A DNA stretch of 64,000 nt. Origin: Pedobacter alluvionis. GTDB taxonomy: Bacteria; Bacteroidota; Bacteroidia; Sphingobacteriales; Sphingobacteriaceae. Under the pieces are notes generated by a model. That model made no database searches and was not told the DNA's origin. It worked only from the letters and a program-made list of their open reading frames with translations. The stretch's first letter is position 1, and the number at the start of each line of letters is the position of its first letter. A program made the translations under genes and the position numbers. Below, in pieces: positions 8,677 to 17,779 of this stretch. The stretch lies in contig NZ_RCCK01000011.1 in the NCBI RefSeq assembly GCF_003664035.1, positions 1,240,001 to 1,304,000 of the forward strand, written 5' to 3'.

Positions 8677-9978
8677 CTAATACTTTAACTTCAATCTATT
8701 TTCAATCATCCCAATTGAATCTTTATCAATGAGTGCTAATGGTATTCTATTTAAATTTAGCCTTAAAATACTTGCACTTTTTTTGGGCTGTAATTGTATT
8801 TTACCATCAATTGCAGCAACAGCTGCTTTTAAACATGCTTCTTCAGTATCTCCTAATGTTGGGTTGTTTGGCATCGTAACATTCAAATCCGGTTCCATAC
8901 CATTAAAGTAATCAGACCATCCTTGTGCATTTTTAATGAGGAAACTGCTGAGATAAACCGAATATTGATCGATATTTATCCCAAAGAAACCAACTGGTTT
9001 TCCATAAGTCTTTTCACCTATTAACTTCACATTGAAATAAGGTTTCAAACAGCTGATCAATAATTCGCTCGCTGAAGCCGTCTGGCCAGATACTATAATG
9101 TACACATCTTGTATTGATTCCAGATTTCCCTTTTTATTGAATTTATATATATTGCCACTTTCTGTATAATCAACATCGGCCAGTGTTGCCAGGCGTCCAT
9201 TATACGTAACGGTTTTTCCATTCTCGTCCAGGTAGGGCTGATGACGCAGAATTGTTGCCTTACCGCTTTGAAGTATCTGATTAAATTGTTCTGAATACAT
9301 TACTTTGCCATTTAATGTACTGGGTGCAATTAAATTGGCAACATACTCTGCAGTTTCAACATAGCCGCCTCCATTAGAACGTAAATCTAAAACAAGATAT
9401 TTAGGTTTATCCGCTGAAATTTCATCAAAAACCTGATCTAATTTAGATTTAGCTGTGCTTAAAGATGGGAATGAACCCAAGGCTACATAAGCAATCACCT
9501 TGTCGTCTAAACGAATAAGGCGTTTAGCCAACACAGCTTCTCCGCTGATTGCCCCGGCCCGATTCCCTCCACCAGAAGTCCTTCCTATCTGGAGGTAGGA
9601 GTACTTTGGTAAGTTATTGTAAGTTGAAAGTTCAAATGGCTTACCTGTTGCCTGATTAAGTTTAAATTGGGAAATATCGAAAAGTTCATTTCTAAATGCG
9701 CTTATTTCAGATTGGGCATTTCCGTATTTTTCTCTTGGTTTAAAAGTGCTGTAACCAGGTAACACATCATTCCATAAATAAACCTGTTTTGCATATAAAA
9801 AAATAGAATCAAGCGTAAATTCTGTTCTTGTACCCGTAGTTGGCGAAACAATTTCCTCCTTATCTATCTCGATCTGCTTATCTTTTTTACAGCTAGTGCA
9901 AGCCACTATTAGAAATAAAAAGAGAATCCCTTTTATGAACTTATAATCATACGTACAACCTGTATTATAGATTTTCAA
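8677..9978 (-). CDS. S41-family peptidase lipoprotein
   Basis: A 433-residue protein read from a TTG at 9978; no in-frame ATG precedes the signal sequence. The N-terminus has a hydrophobic stretch ending in LIVACTSCKK, so Cys27 or Cys30 is the likely lipidated cysteine. The peptidase core is intact: LVLDLRSNGGG at about 196-205, GQTASASEL at 298-306 with Ser302 as likely nucleophile, and GEKTYGKPVG at 321-330 with Lys327 as likely general base. The 25-residue Ser-Lys spacing is that of Prc/CtpA enzymes. No clear PDZ domain is seen. It lies upstream of, and in the same direction as, the two MACPF lipoproteins, but a promoter separates them. Its substrate is unknown. Confidence 0.82.
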   Translation of the reverse strand: MKIYNTGCTYDYKFIKGILFLFLIVACTSCKKDKQIEIDKEEIVSPTTGTRTEFTLDSIFLYAKQVYLWNDVLPGYSTFKPREKYGNAQSEISAFRNELFDISQFKLNQATGKPFELSTYNNLPKYSYLQIGRTSGGGNRAGAISGEAVLAKRLIRLDDKVIAYVALGSFPSLSTAKSKLDQVFDEISADKPKYLVLDLRSNGGGYVETAEYVANLIAPSTLNGKVMYSEQFNQILQSGKATILRHQPYLDENGKTVTYNGRLATLADVDYTESGNIYKFNKKGNLESIQDVYIIVSGQTASASELLISCLKPYFNVKLIGEKTYGKPVGFFGINIDQYSVYLSSFLIKNAQGWSDYFNGMEPDLNVTMPNNPTLGDTEEACLKAAVAAIDGKIQLQPKKSASILRLNLNRIPLALIDKDSIGMIENRLKLKY

Positions 9979-10077
9979 TTTTTTAAAGCTAAAGTTTAAT
10001 TAAATACAATAATCCTTTTGATTATTATTTGTTTTTCGACAATTTAAAACCTACACAAATAAACCGATTTTATTTGC

Positions 10078-10085
10078 TATTTTTG
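10078..10085 (+). promoter_or_regulatory. Possible -7 box for the XRE gene
   Basis: TATTTTTG matches TAnnTTTG, 82 bases upstream of the ATG at 10168. No TTG is seen at the expected -33 position, so support is weak. Confidence 0.3.
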
Positions 10086-10167
10086 ACAATTCCTTATTAT
10101 CATTATTTACATTATTAATATACAACAGGTAAATAATAAAAATACATAGCCGTTAACGTTTTTTAGT

Positions 10168-10422
10168 ATGTTAGATATAGGGGTTACCTTAAGAAGGTAC
10201 AGAGATAAGTATAGCTATACACAGCAATACGCCGCTGATGTAATCGGAATAAGCAGGGTTGCTTACCGAAAGTGGGAAAACAATGAAGTAGATTTTTCAC
10301 TCTCGCAACTGGGCAAAATTGCTGAACTTTACGAAATTTCCATTCAGGACATCATCATTCAATCAGCCTTTAAGCAAGCCAAGATAATTTCCCAAAAACA
10401 AAAAGAGCATCCGTATTTTTGA
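10168..10422 (+). CDS. XRE-family helix-turn-helix regulator
   Basis: An 84-residue DNA-binding protein. The first 65 residues form a Cro/C1-type HTH: LRRYRDKYSYTQQYAADVIGIS and then RVAYRKWENNEVDFSLSQLGKIAELYEIS. The tail is short and basic. It is divergent from the S41 gene across a 189-base AT-rich spacer and convergent with the DUF4143 ATPase. It could control one of these flanking genes or itself. No partner toxin gene is adjacent, so an antitoxin role is not supported. Confidence 0.82.
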   Translation: MLDIGVTLRRYRDKYSYTQQYAADVIGISRVAYRKWENNEVDFSLSQLGKIAELYEISIQDIIIQSAFKQAKIISQKQKEHPYF

Positions 10423-10455
10423 TGTATCATTTGATATCATCTTCTGATCAGCAAG

Positions 10456-11688
10456 CTATAACCGAATCGCTTCTATTGAATCATCTCTGGTAATTAATTT
10501 ACAAACACATTCCAGATTGAAATCAGGATAAGCCTCTACAAATTTTTTATACTTATTAGGTTTAAACTGCACATCATGATATTTAACCTCGTAAGCCAGG
10601 CCCTGTTTTAATTGTTCTTCTACCACAAAATCTACTTCATTACCATCCGCAGTGCGCCAGAAATGTAAACTATCAGAATCATGCAACTGCCTTAACCTGC
10701 AGTAAACATAATTCTCGAGCAATTCGCCTTTATCTGCTCTATCGTTTAACTTCGTAAAATTATTTAACAAAACATTGCGCAAGCCATTATCATTAAAATA
10801 AATCTTTGGCATTTTGGTTAATTCTTTTCGCACATTACCATAAAAGGGAGAAAGCAATTGTACGATAAAAGTTTTCTGCATTAAATAAATGTAGTTTTCT
10901 ACCGTAGAACTGGCCATTTGCAAGGTATTTCCCAGCTCATGATTATTCACCAGATTGCCTGTTTGATCGGCTAATAACCTGGCCAATTGAAAAAACTTAA
11001 GTTCTTCCTTAATACCCGCTTCTAAGGCATCTTTCTTCATATAACTGTTTACAAGCTCTTTAAGCATTTCCTGCTTTTCCTGTTCCGTATCTGCTAAAAC
11101 AACAGCAGGATAACCACCGTAAACCAAATATTCATCGAACAGCGCATTTATACGCTTAAGCTGGAGCCCCTGGTAAGTAACTCTTTTTTTCATTTGCTCC
11201 CACTCAGCGATTAAATCATCCTCACCTTTAAAGTGCAAAAATTCATCAAATGCCAAAGGAAAAAATTCGAACACCTTTTTTCTTCCCGCCAAACTATCTT
11301 TAAAACTCTTATCAATGTAAAACGCACTACTACCTGTAGCGATGATTTTTAATTTTGGGGAATACTTATCGTATAAAAGTTTTAAAAAATTACTGGGGTC
11401 TTTTGCATACTGAACTTCATCGATAATAACATATAACCGCTTATCTGCAGGAAGATCGGCCGGCAACAAGGTATAATTGAATATATTTTCAGGATGATGA
11501 TTTACGGCCTCTAAAATGACAGGATCTTCGAAGGTTAAAAAATACACTAGCTCGTTATCCATTTGCAATTGCTCTGCCAACTGCTTAACAAGTGTGGTTT
11601 TGCCGATCTGCCTTGGCCCTATAATGATGGTGTGCTGAGGTTTATTAAGGTGATTTTTTAGCGATTTTAATGCAGTTGATCTTTCCAT
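10456..11688 (-). CDS. AAA+ ATPase with DUF4143 domain
   Basis: A protein of 410 residues from the ATG at 11688. A TTG at 11736 would add 16 residues but lies inside a tandem repeat and is unlikely. The N-terminal half is a P-loop ATPase with Walker A GPRQIGKTT at about 24-32 and Walker B VIIDEVQY. The C-terminal half is DUF4143, with EVDFVV and YEVKY resembling a PD-(D/E)XK nuclease-like core. These proteins are common in bacteria and archaea and often mobile, but their physiological role is not established. It is transcribed away from infB's terminator and has unusual repeats in its control region (11688-11788). Confidence 0.82.
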   Translation of the reverse strand: MERSTALKSLKNHLNKPQHTIIIGPRQIGKTTLVKQLAEQLQMDNELVYFLTFEDPVILEAVNHHPENIFNYTLLPADLPADKRLYVIIDEVQYAKDPSNFLKLLYDKYSPKLKIIATGSSAFYIDKSFKDSLAGRKKVFEFFPLAFDEFLHFKGEDDLIAEWEQMKKRVTYQGLQLKRINALFDEYLVYGGYPAVVLADTEQEKQEMLKELVNSYMKKDALEAGIKEELKFFQLARLLADQTGNLVNNHELGNTLQMASSTVENYIYLMQKTFIVQLLSPFYGNVRKELTKMPKIYFNDNGLRNVLLNNFTKLNDRADKGELLENYVYCRLRQLHDSDSLHFWRTADGNEVDFVVEEQLKQGLAYEVKYHDVQFKPNKYKKFVEAYPDFNLECVCKLITRDDSIEAIRL

Positions 11689-11788
11689 ATCGATAATTGA
11701 AATACAAATATCGATATTTTTAAGATACAAACTCAATATTATCCGATAATTTTAAGATACAAACTCAATATTATCCGATAATTTTAAG
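11688..11788 (-). repeat. 32-bp tandem repeat and spaced TATC(C)GATA sites
   Basis: A 32-bp unit is repeated perfectly at 11718-11749 and 11750-11781, with the first 7 bases of a third copy after it. Each unit contains TATCCGATA (11740-11748, 11772-11780). Two related perfect palindromes TATCGATA lie at 11688-11695 (touching the start codon) and 11709-11716. Site centres are about 21, 31.5 and 32 bp apart, near whole DNA turns, so bound proteins would line up on one face. This looks like an operator array for the DUF4143 ATPase gene. Confidence 0.6.
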
Positions 11789-11806
11789 GCAACTATTATG
11801 CGCCAA

Positions 11807-11836
11807 CAAAAAAAGTGACCCTTTTGAGGCCACTTT
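11807..11836 (-). terminator. Terminator of the rimP-nusA-infB operon
   Basis: On the minus strand AAAGTGGCC pairs with GGGTCACTTT (one G-U pair) and is followed by a run of seven T, just beyond the infB stop at 11859. Confidence 0.75.
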
Positions 11837-11858
11837 AAATCATATTTCTTAAAAGCAA

Positions 11859-14800
11859 TTAGAGCTTTCTTGCTACTTCAACTTGTTCGTAAGCTTCTAC
11901 GATATCGCCAACTTCGATGTTATTAAAGTTCTGGATGTTTAAACCACACTCGTAACCTTTATTCACCTCTTTCACATCATCTTTAAAGCGTTTTAAAGAT
12001 GCCAGTTCACCTGTGTACACTACAACACCATCTCTAACGATACGGATTTTGCTGTTACGGGTAATTTTACCATCCAATACCATACAACCTGCAATGGTAC
12101 CCACCTTAGTGATTTTGAAAGTCTCACGAATCTCAACGTTAGCCACAATTTTCTCTTCAAATTCCGGATCCAACATACCTTCCATCGCTGATTTAATCTC
12201 GTTGATTGCATCGTAGATAATAGAATATAAACGGATATCAATTTGCTCAGCTTCTGCAAGTTTACGTGCACCTGTTGATGGACGAACCTGGAAACCAATA
12301 ATGATCGCATCAGAAGCAGAAGCTAACAATACATCAGACTCTGAAATCTGACCAACACCTTTACTGATGATATTGATCTGGATCTGCTCAGTTGATAGTT
12401 TCAACAATGAATCGGCTAAAGCCTCAATTGAACCATCCACATCACCTTTAACAATGATGTTAAGCTCTTTAAAGTTACCAATTGCCAAACGACGACCGAT
12501 CTCATCCAAGGTAATGTGTTTCTGTGTACGTAATCCCTGCTCACGTTGTAACTGCATCCGTTTGTTTGCAATATCACGTGCTTCGGTTTCACTTTCTAAA
12601 GCATTAAACCTGTCACCTGCTGTAGGTGCACCCTGCATACCCAAAACCTGTACCGGTTGTGATGGACCTGCTGAATCTACTTTAGCACCACGCTCGTTGG
12701 TTAATGCTTTTACACGTCCGCTGTAACTACCTGCTAAGATTGGATCTCCAACTCTTAACGTACCAGCCTGAACCAATACCGTAGTTACAATACCACGTCC
12801 TTTATCTAATGCCGACTCAATTACAGTACCTGTAGCCCTCTTATTCGGATTTGCTTTCAGTTCTAATAATTCAGCTTCTAACAATACTTTATCTAAAAGT
12901 AAATCAACATTTAAGCCGCTTTTACTTGAGATTTCCTGTGACTGGTATTTACCACCCCAATCTTCAACCAGGATATTCATTACCGATAACTGCTCACGTA
13001 CTTTATCTGCATTTGCACCTGGTTTATCTACTTTAGTGAAAGCAAATACCAATGGTACACCTGCTGCCTGTGCGTGATTAATCGCCTCTTTTGTTTGAGG
13101 CATCACTGCATCATCTGCAGCAATAACAATAATGGCAATATCAGCTGCCTTAGCACCACGTGCACGCATCGCTGTAAAGGCTTCGTGACCTGGAGTATCT
13201 AAGAAAGTTACTTTTTTACCGGTTGGCGTAGTTACCATATAAGCACCAATGTGCTGGGTAATACCACCTGCCTCACCAGCAACCACATTTGCTTTACGGA
13301 TATAATCCAGCAATGAGGTTTTACCGTGATCGACGTGCCCCATAATCGTAACAACCGGAGCTCTTTCGATTAAATCTTCTTCTTTATCTTCCTCTTCAAT
13401 TACGTTCTCTTCATCTTCATCTGGTTTTACGAATTGAATTTCGTAACCAAACTCATCTGCCACAATGGTTAAAGTTTCAGCATCTAACCGCTGGTTAATG
13501 GAAACGAACATCCCAAGGCTCATACAAGTACCAATAATTTTGGTAACCGGTACATCCATCATGCTCGCTAACTCATTAGCCGTAACAAATTCTGTTACTT
13601 TTAATATTTTCGATTGCGATTCAAGTTCGTTTGCGGCCTCTTCTGCATTATAAGCCACATCATCACGTTTCTGACGACGTAATTTAGCACGTTGTGCAAA
13701 TTTACCCGATTTACCCGCACCACTTAAACGGGCAAGTGTTGCTTTGATCTGATCTTGAATTTCTTTCTCAGTAGGTTCTTCTTTAGGTCCGCTTGGTGTA
13801 GCATTTCTATTTTGGAAACCTGGTCTGTTATTGTTGTTATTTCTATTTCCCTGATAAGGAGTTCCGCCTTGTCCGGCTGGTCTGTTACCCTGGTATGGTG
13901 TACCGCCACCTGGTCTGTTACCCTGGTATGGTGTACGAGGTTGGCCTGGTGCGCCACCTTGGCCTTGGCCCTGACCTGCAGGGTTATTTTGTCCTTGCTG
14001 CCCCTGACCACCGTGTTGACCTGGCTGGCCCGGTGCTCCCGGAGTTTTTTTGCGTTTACGCTTACGTTTAGCGGCTTCACTATCGCTAGATGATGCTACC
14101 GGACCGTTTCTTCTATCCGGAGTTGTTGGTAAAACAATTTTACCAATAATATTCGGACCAGTTAATTTAACGCTACGTGCTTTCATTACTTCAGGCTCGT
14201 TGCTTACCGGTTTTGCTTCAGCTGGTTTTTCTTCCACTTTAGGTTGTTCAACTGGTTTTACAGGCTCCGGTGCTTTGGCAACTGGAGGTTCTACAACTGG
14301 TGCTGGTGCAGCAGAAGCTTCTTCCTTTTTAACCTCAACCGGTTTTGCTTCCACTTTAGGTTGTTCCACTGGTTTCACAGGTTCTGGTGCTTTAACCACT
14401 GGAGGTTCTACAACAGGCGCTGGTGCAGCAGGCGTTTCTTCTTTCTTAGCCGGGCGTGTTTTAGGATTAAGATCATTTAAATCGATCTTTCCTACAATTT
14501 TAACGCCTGGTAATCCGGTTTCCTCTGCTTTTTCTTCTGCCTTAGTTTCTTTTACTGGCTCTACTGCTGCCGCAGGTGCTGGTGTTGGCGCTTCTGCCTT
14601 AGGTGTTTCTACAACCTTTGGTTTTTCTACCGGAGGGGTAAATGATTGAGTATTTTTAATTAAAATCTCTTCATTTTTCTCAAAATCGGTATTTTTCTTC
14701 GGCGCTTCTACTGGCTTTTCAGTCTCAGGCTCGTCACGACGTATTTTACCAATCACTATTTGTTTGGCTTCTTCTCTTACGATCTTATCTCCCTGATACT

Positions 14801-14957
14801 CTTTCAACAAGGCATTATACATGTCTCCCGTAAGTTTAAACATAGGGCTTTTCTCGGCAGAGAATCCCTTTTTGTTTAAAAACTCAACGGCCGTACCCAT
14901 GCCTATATTAAGTTCTTTAATAGCTTTAATTAAAATGATTGGTTTGTCGTCTGACAT
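11859..14957 (-). CDS. infB: Translation initiation factor IF-2
   Basis: A 1032-residue GTPase that brings initiator tRNA to the 30S subunit. The G domain starts at about residue 538 with [13 protein letters not shown], followed by DTPGHEAF (G3) and FTKVDKPG (G4). The C-terminal IF2 domains follow up to VARKL. A short IF2_N-like segment opens the protein. Between them lies a long low-complexity region rich in Pro, Glu, Lys and Ala, then Gly and Gln. It includes a tandem 39-residue repeat and TPYQGNRP repeats. The size is typical of Bacteroidota IF-2. The gene is last in the rimP-nusA-infB operon, 62 bases after nusA. Confidence 0.97.
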   Translation of the reverse strand: MSDDKPIILIKAIKELNIGMGTAVEFLNKKGFSAEKSPMFKLTGDMYNALLKEYQGDKIVREEAKQIVIGKIRRDEPETEKPVEAPKKNTDFEKNEEILIKNTQSFTPPVEKPKVVETPKAEAPTPAPAAAVEPVKETKAEEKAEETGLPGVKIVGKIDLNDLNPKTRPAKKEETPAAPAPVVEPPVVKAPEPVKPVEQPKVEAKPVEVKKEEASAAPAPVVEPPVAKAPEPVKPVEQPKVEEKPAEAKPVSNEPEVMKARSVKLTGPNIIGKIVLPTTPDRRNGPVASSSDSEAAKRKRKRKKTPGAPGQPGQHGGQGQQGQNNPAGQGQGQGGAPGQPRTPYQGNRPGGGTPYQGNRPAGQGGTPYQGNRNNNNNRPGFQNRNATPSGPKEEPTEKEIQDQIKATLARLSGAGKSGKFAQRAKLRRQKRDDVAYNAEEAANELESQSKILKVTEFVTANELASMMDVPVTKIIGTCMSLGMFVSINQRLDAETLTIVADEFGYEIQFVKPDEDEENVIEEEDKEEDLIERAPVVTIMGHVDHGKTSLLDYIRKANVVAGEAGGITQHIGAYMVTTPTGKKVTFLDTPGHEAFTAMRARGAKAADIAIIVIAADDAVMPQTKEAINHAQAAGVPLVFAFTKVDKPGANADKVREQLSVMNILVEDWGGKYQSQEISSKSGLNVDLLLDKVLLEAELLELKANPNKRATGTVIESALDKGRGIVTTVLVQAGTLRVGDPILAGSYSGRVKALTNERGAKVDSAGPSQPVQVLGMQGAPTAGDRFNALESETEARDIANKRMQLQREQGLRTQKHITLDEIGRRLAIGNFKELNIIVKGDVDGSIEALADSLLKLSTEQIQINIISKGVGQISESDVLLASASDAIIIGFQVRPSTGARKLAEAEQIDIRLYSIIYDAINEIKSAMEGMLDPEFEEKIVANVEIRETFKITKVGTIAGCMVLDGKITRNSKIRIVRDGVVVYTGELASLKRFKDDVKEVNKGYECGLNIQNFNNIEVGDIVEAYEQVEVARKL
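14222..14430 (-). repeat. In-frame 117-bp tandem repeat inside infB
   Basis: Two copies of a 117-bp (39-codon) unit encode [25 protein letters not shown] twice. They lie in the disordered linker of IF-2. The copies differ at scattered positions, so the duplication is not very recent. Length change here would not shift the frame. Confidence 0.7.
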
Positions 14958-15019
14958 TTAGCTCCTGTTATTGTTTTTTATTTAATACAAAAGTAGTGTT
15001 TATTTGGCAATTACACCAC

Positions 15020-16264
15020 TTATTCAAATTCTGACTTCAAAATTTGAACCACTTCTTTAATGGTTTCCTCTTCAAGGTCGGTGCGTTTCACTAAATCTTC
15101 TACTGTAAGTGCTAATACACTCTTAGCAGTATCGCAACCGATAGCCTTTAATTCATCAATGATCCAGCTATCAATCTCATCTGAGAATTCTTCTAAATCA
15201 ACATCCTCATCGCTCTCTTCTCCAGCTTCACGGTACACATCAATTTCATAACCGGTTAATTTACCAGCCAGTTTAATATTATGTCCGCCACGTCCGATTG
15301 CCAATGAAACCTGATCTGGTTTTAAGTAAACCGATGCATGTTTGGTTTCATCATCCAATTTAATAGAGGTGATTTTTGCCGGGCTTAAAGCACGAGTAAT
15401 GTATAATGAAATATTATTTGTGAAATTAATCACATCAATGTTTTCGTTTTTCAATTCGCGAACGATACCGTGGATACGTGATCCTTTCATACCTACACAC
15501 GCCCCAACCGGATCGATACGGTCATCATACGATTCAACAGCAACTTTAGCACGTTCTCCTGGCTCACGAACAATTTTCTTAATGGTAATTAAACCATCGA
15601 AAATTTCCGGAACTTCCTGTTCGAACAGGCGTTGTAAAAATTCTGGTGCTGTTCTTGAAATGATAATTTTCGGATTGGCGTTGATCATTTCCACTTTAGA
15701 GATTACTGCTCTCACAGAATCACCTTTTTTGAAATAATCAGCCGGAATCTGCTCTGTTTTAGGCATTAAAAGCTCGTTACCTTCATCATCTAAAACCAAA
15801 GTTTCTTTCTTCCAAACCTGATAAACCTCACCTGTTACAATTTCGCCTACCCTGTCTTTATATTTTTTAAAGATTTCGTCTTTCTCTAATTCCAACACTT
15901 TAGAAACCAAGGTTTGGCGTGCTGCTAAAATTGCCCTGCGACCAAAGCTCTCTAAAGTAATCTGTTCGATATAATCATCTCCCACTTCTAAAGTACTGTC
16001 TAATTTAGAAACTTCAGCAAGTTCGATTTCTAAATCATCATCTTCAGAAAATCCATCTTCCATTACTTTTCTCGTTCTCCAGATCTCCAAATCACCGTTA
16101 TCCGGATTTACGATAACGTCACAGTTTTCGTCTGTTCCGTATTTTTTACGTAACATGCTACGAAAAACTTCTTCCAGCACACTGATCACCGTTGGGCGAT
16201 CTATATTTTTGAAATCTTTAAACTCCTGAAAAGAGTCGATCAAATTAATTGTTGTAGTACTCAT
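15020..16264 (-). CDS. nusA: Transcription termination/antitermination factor NusA
   Basis: 414 residues from the ATG at 16264. A TTG at 16321 is in frame, but it lies between rimP and the true start and adds an atypical tail. The order is as in NusA: an N-terminal RNA-polymerase-binding domain, an S1 domain (VGEIVTGEVYQVWKK), KH1 with DPVGACVGMKGSRI, and KH2 with SLAIGRGGHNIKLA. A short acidic C-terminus follows. NusA modulates pausing, termination and antitermination. It lies between rimP (67 bases upstream) and infB, the order conserved across bacteria. Confidence 0.96.
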   Translation of the reverse strand: MSTTTINLIDSFQEFKDFKNIDRPTVISVLEEVFRSMLRKKYGTDENCDVIVNPDNGDLEIWRTRKVMEDGFSEDDDLEIELAEVSKLDSTLEVGDDYIEQITLESFGRRAILAARQTLVSKVLELEKDEIFKKYKDRVGEIVTGEVYQVWKKETLVLDDEGNELLMPKTEQIPADYFKKGDSVRAVISKVEMINANPKIIISRTAPEFLQRLFEQEVPEIFDGLITIKKIVREPGERAKVAVESYDDRIDPVGACVGMKGSRIHGIVRELKNENIDVINFTNNISLYITRALSPAKITSIKLDDETKHASVYLKPDQVSLAIGRGGHNIKLAGKLTGYEIDVYREAGEESDEDVDLEEFSDEIDSWIIDELKAIGCDTAKSVLALTVEDLVKRTDLEEETIKEVVQILKSEFE

Positions 16265-16331
16265 TTTTTTAATTATGATTAAATCGATTGTTAAGATTAC
16301 ACAGATTATCCTATGCAACAAGCCAATCCTA

Positions 16332-16796
16332 CTATTTAAAACTTACTAAAACTGTTGTTTCTAATATATCATTAAACGGAACATCTGTTTGAATTGCTAC
16401 CGCCTTTTTCCCTTTTTCTTTAACCGACTCTTCAATCTGCAGGTTATTTTCTGTAACCGCTAATAGCTTTCCTTCTTTTTTTAATCCTTCTTTAAGCTTA
16501 ATGCTTACCGTACGACCAATATTTTTATTGTACTGACGGATGAGTTTTAAAGGCTCGCCAACACCTGGCGAAGAAACTTCTAAATTATAAGCCTGTTCTA
16601 TTGCGTTTTCTTCTTCGAGATGAAAACCAACATGCCTGCTTATGGCCACACAATCCTGTATGCTAATCCCTTCGTCGCCATCAACATGAATAATTAGTTT
16701 ATTATTTGGCAACATTTTTACTTCAACCAAAAACAGTTCTGGCCGATCTGCTATTTTTTCCTCTACGAGGGCTGCAACTCTCTTTTCTACCTGCAT
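16332..16796 (-). CDS. rimP: Ribosome maturation factor RimP
   Basis: 154 residues, first gene of the rimP-nusA-infB operon. The N-terminal alpha/beta domain contains IHVDGDEGISIQDCVAISRH, and LEVSSPGVGEPL is the conserved RimP signature. A small SH3-like barrel forms the C-terminus. RimP is needed for maturation of the 30S subunit. The leader between promoter and ATG is short and contains a terminator-like hairpin (16820-16838). Confidence 0.95.
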   Translation of the reverse strand: MQVEKRVAALVEEKIADRPELFLVEVKMLPNNKLIIHVDGDEGISIQDCVAISRHVGFHLEEENAIEQAYNLEVSSPGVGEPLKLIRQYNKNIGRTVSIKLKEGLKKEGKLLAVTENNLQIEESVKEKGKKAVAIQTDVPFNDILETTVLVSFK

Positions 16797-16819
16797 ATTT
16801 TAACCTGATTTCATAGAAA

Positions 16820-16838
16820 AAGGGGACACTGTCCCCTT
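16820..16838 (-). promoter_or_regulatory. Terminator-like hairpin in the rimP operon leader
   Basis: AAGGGGAC and GTCCCCTT pair perfectly over 8 bp around a 3-base loop, and the minus strand continues into TTTTTC. The hairpin lies between the predicted promoter and the rimP ATG (24 bases before it). It is therefore placed as an attenuator rather than an end-of-gene terminator, although it could also end read-through from the gene at 16918-17349. Confidence 0.6.
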
Positions 16839-16859
16839 CTCTTTTCTTCGATTACGATG

Positions 16860-16889
16860 CAAATGTAGTAATTTTTTACAAAAAATCAA
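16860..16889 (-). promoter_or_regulatory. Promoter of rimP-nusA-infB
   Basis: On the minus strand TTG (16887-16889), a 19-base spacer and TACATTTG (16860-16867) form a complete Bacteroidota-type promoter. The predicted start site is about 56 bases upstream of the rimP ATG. Confidence 0.65.
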
Positions 16890-16917
16890 ACACCTGCACT
16901 AATTATTATGCTGATTA

Positions 16918-17349
16918 TTACCGTTTAAGTGTTTGTCGCTGTGCTTTTAGATTCTGTTTACCTTTCCCCATCATCAGATCGCCAGCGGTTGCAAATTTCA
17001 CCCCAATATAACTTTCCACCAGATATTCTTTACCCTTAATAAAAGGCTGATTGGGACTGAATACCAGCGAATCGCCTAGTACCTTGATCTTGCCGGGCAC
17101 TTCCAGCTCATCCTGAATACTATCCAGTTCTCCGGGTTTTATCAGAACCGAAATCACATTAAGTGTATCTGCATTAGCTTTATAGGCATTTTTAACCTGT
17201 AAGAGGCTCGCCTCATCAATATTTTTAATTACTATTGATGCACTATCGCCAGCAAACTTAATTACCGGTTTATTGTTTGTATTCGAACATGAAAGTGCAA
17301 ACATGGAAACAACAATTAAAACCGTGTATTTTAAAAAGCATTTAAACAT
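16918..17349 (-). CDS. Small lipoprotein of unknown function
   Basis: 143 residues with a signal peptide ending in ALSC (Cys21), then a short polar linker. The mature part is one small, probably beta-rich domain with no motif that I recognise. The last 17 residues are strongly basic (GKGKQNLKAQRQTLKR). It is divergent from the YvlD-like gene with 17 bases between the starts, and lies upstream of rimP in the same direction. The putative hairpin at 16820-16838 may serve as its terminator. Confidence 0.65.
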   Translation of the reverse strand: MFKCFLKYTVLIVVSMFALSCSNTNNKPVIKFAGDSASIVIKNIDEASLLQVKNAYKANADTLNVISVLIKPGELDSIQDELEVPGKIKVLGDSLVFSPNQPFIKGKEYLVESYIGVKFATAGDLMMGKGKQNLKAQRQTLKR

Positions 17350-17366
17350 TTACAAAAATAACAATT

Positions 17367-17711
17367 ATGAGATTTATTATTGAAATCCTTTTAACAGGAC
17401 TGGCATTTTTTGTCGGTGCAAAACTGGTGCCAGGGGTAAGTATTGATGGCTTTGGAAATGCCATTATCGCCTCGGTACTGATTGCTCTTGCAAATGCAAC
17501 CATCGGATTCATCCTTAGGTTATTAACTTTTCCAATCAATTTCTTAACCTTAGGGTTGGTATCATTTATCATCACCGTTTTAATGATTTTACTGGTTGAT
17601 AACATGATGACCTCTTTTAACACTTCAGGTTTTATTGCTGCAGCATTTTTAGCGATTGTAGTCGCTTTGATTAAGGCGATATTTAGTGCTGTTGCCGGAG
17701 AGAAGGATTAG
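17367..17711 (+). CDS. YvlD-like phage-holin-family membrane protein
   Basis: 114 residues, almost entirely hydrophobic, with about four transmembrane helices. The pattern GAKLVPGVSIDGFGNAIIASVLIALAN and NFLTLGL matches the Phage_holin_4_2 family (YvlD of Bacillus), which despite its name is a chromosomal inner-membrane protein often tied to envelope stress. There is no phage context here. The gene ends in a heptamer-repeat spacer shared with the convergent acyl-CoA dehydrogenase. Confidence 0.8.
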   Translation: MRFIIEILLTGLAFFVGAKLVPGVSIDGFGNAIIASVLIALANATIGFILRLLTFPINFLTLGLVSFIITVLMILLVDNMMTSFNTSGFIAAAFLAIVVALIKAIFSAVAGEKD

Positions 17712-17716
17712 GTTAG

Positions 17717-17779
17717 GAGTTTTGAGTTGAGAGTTTGGACAAGTGACTCCAAGCTCCCAACTCCAGGCTCGAAACTACC
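17717..17779. repeat. Heptamer word array with inverted arms
   Basis: Reading in steps of seven from 17717 gives GAGTTTT, GAGTTGA, GAGTTTG, GACAAGT, then GACTCCA, AGCTCCC, AACTCCA, GGCTCGA, AACTACC. The left words share GAGT and the right words share the complementary NNCT pattern, so the array folds back on itself. The right arm runs into the stop codon of the acyl-CoA dehydrogenase. It may act as a terminator for both convergent genes. Confidence 0.55.

Noticed and set aside
10168..11736. XRE regulator plus ATPase as a toxin-antitoxin or defence pair
   Set aside because: The genes converge rather than share an operon, and neither has toxin motifs; only an operator link remains possible.
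14050..14649. Long open frame antisense to infB (199 residues, Ser/Gly/Thr-rich)
   Set aside because: It is the complement of the low-complexity, repeat-rich linker of infB; its composition only mirrors that region and there is no start signal or homology.
17367..17711. Phage holin as a sign of a prophage
   Set aside because: The protein is of the chromosomal YvlD type and no phage structural, lysis or integrase gene is near.
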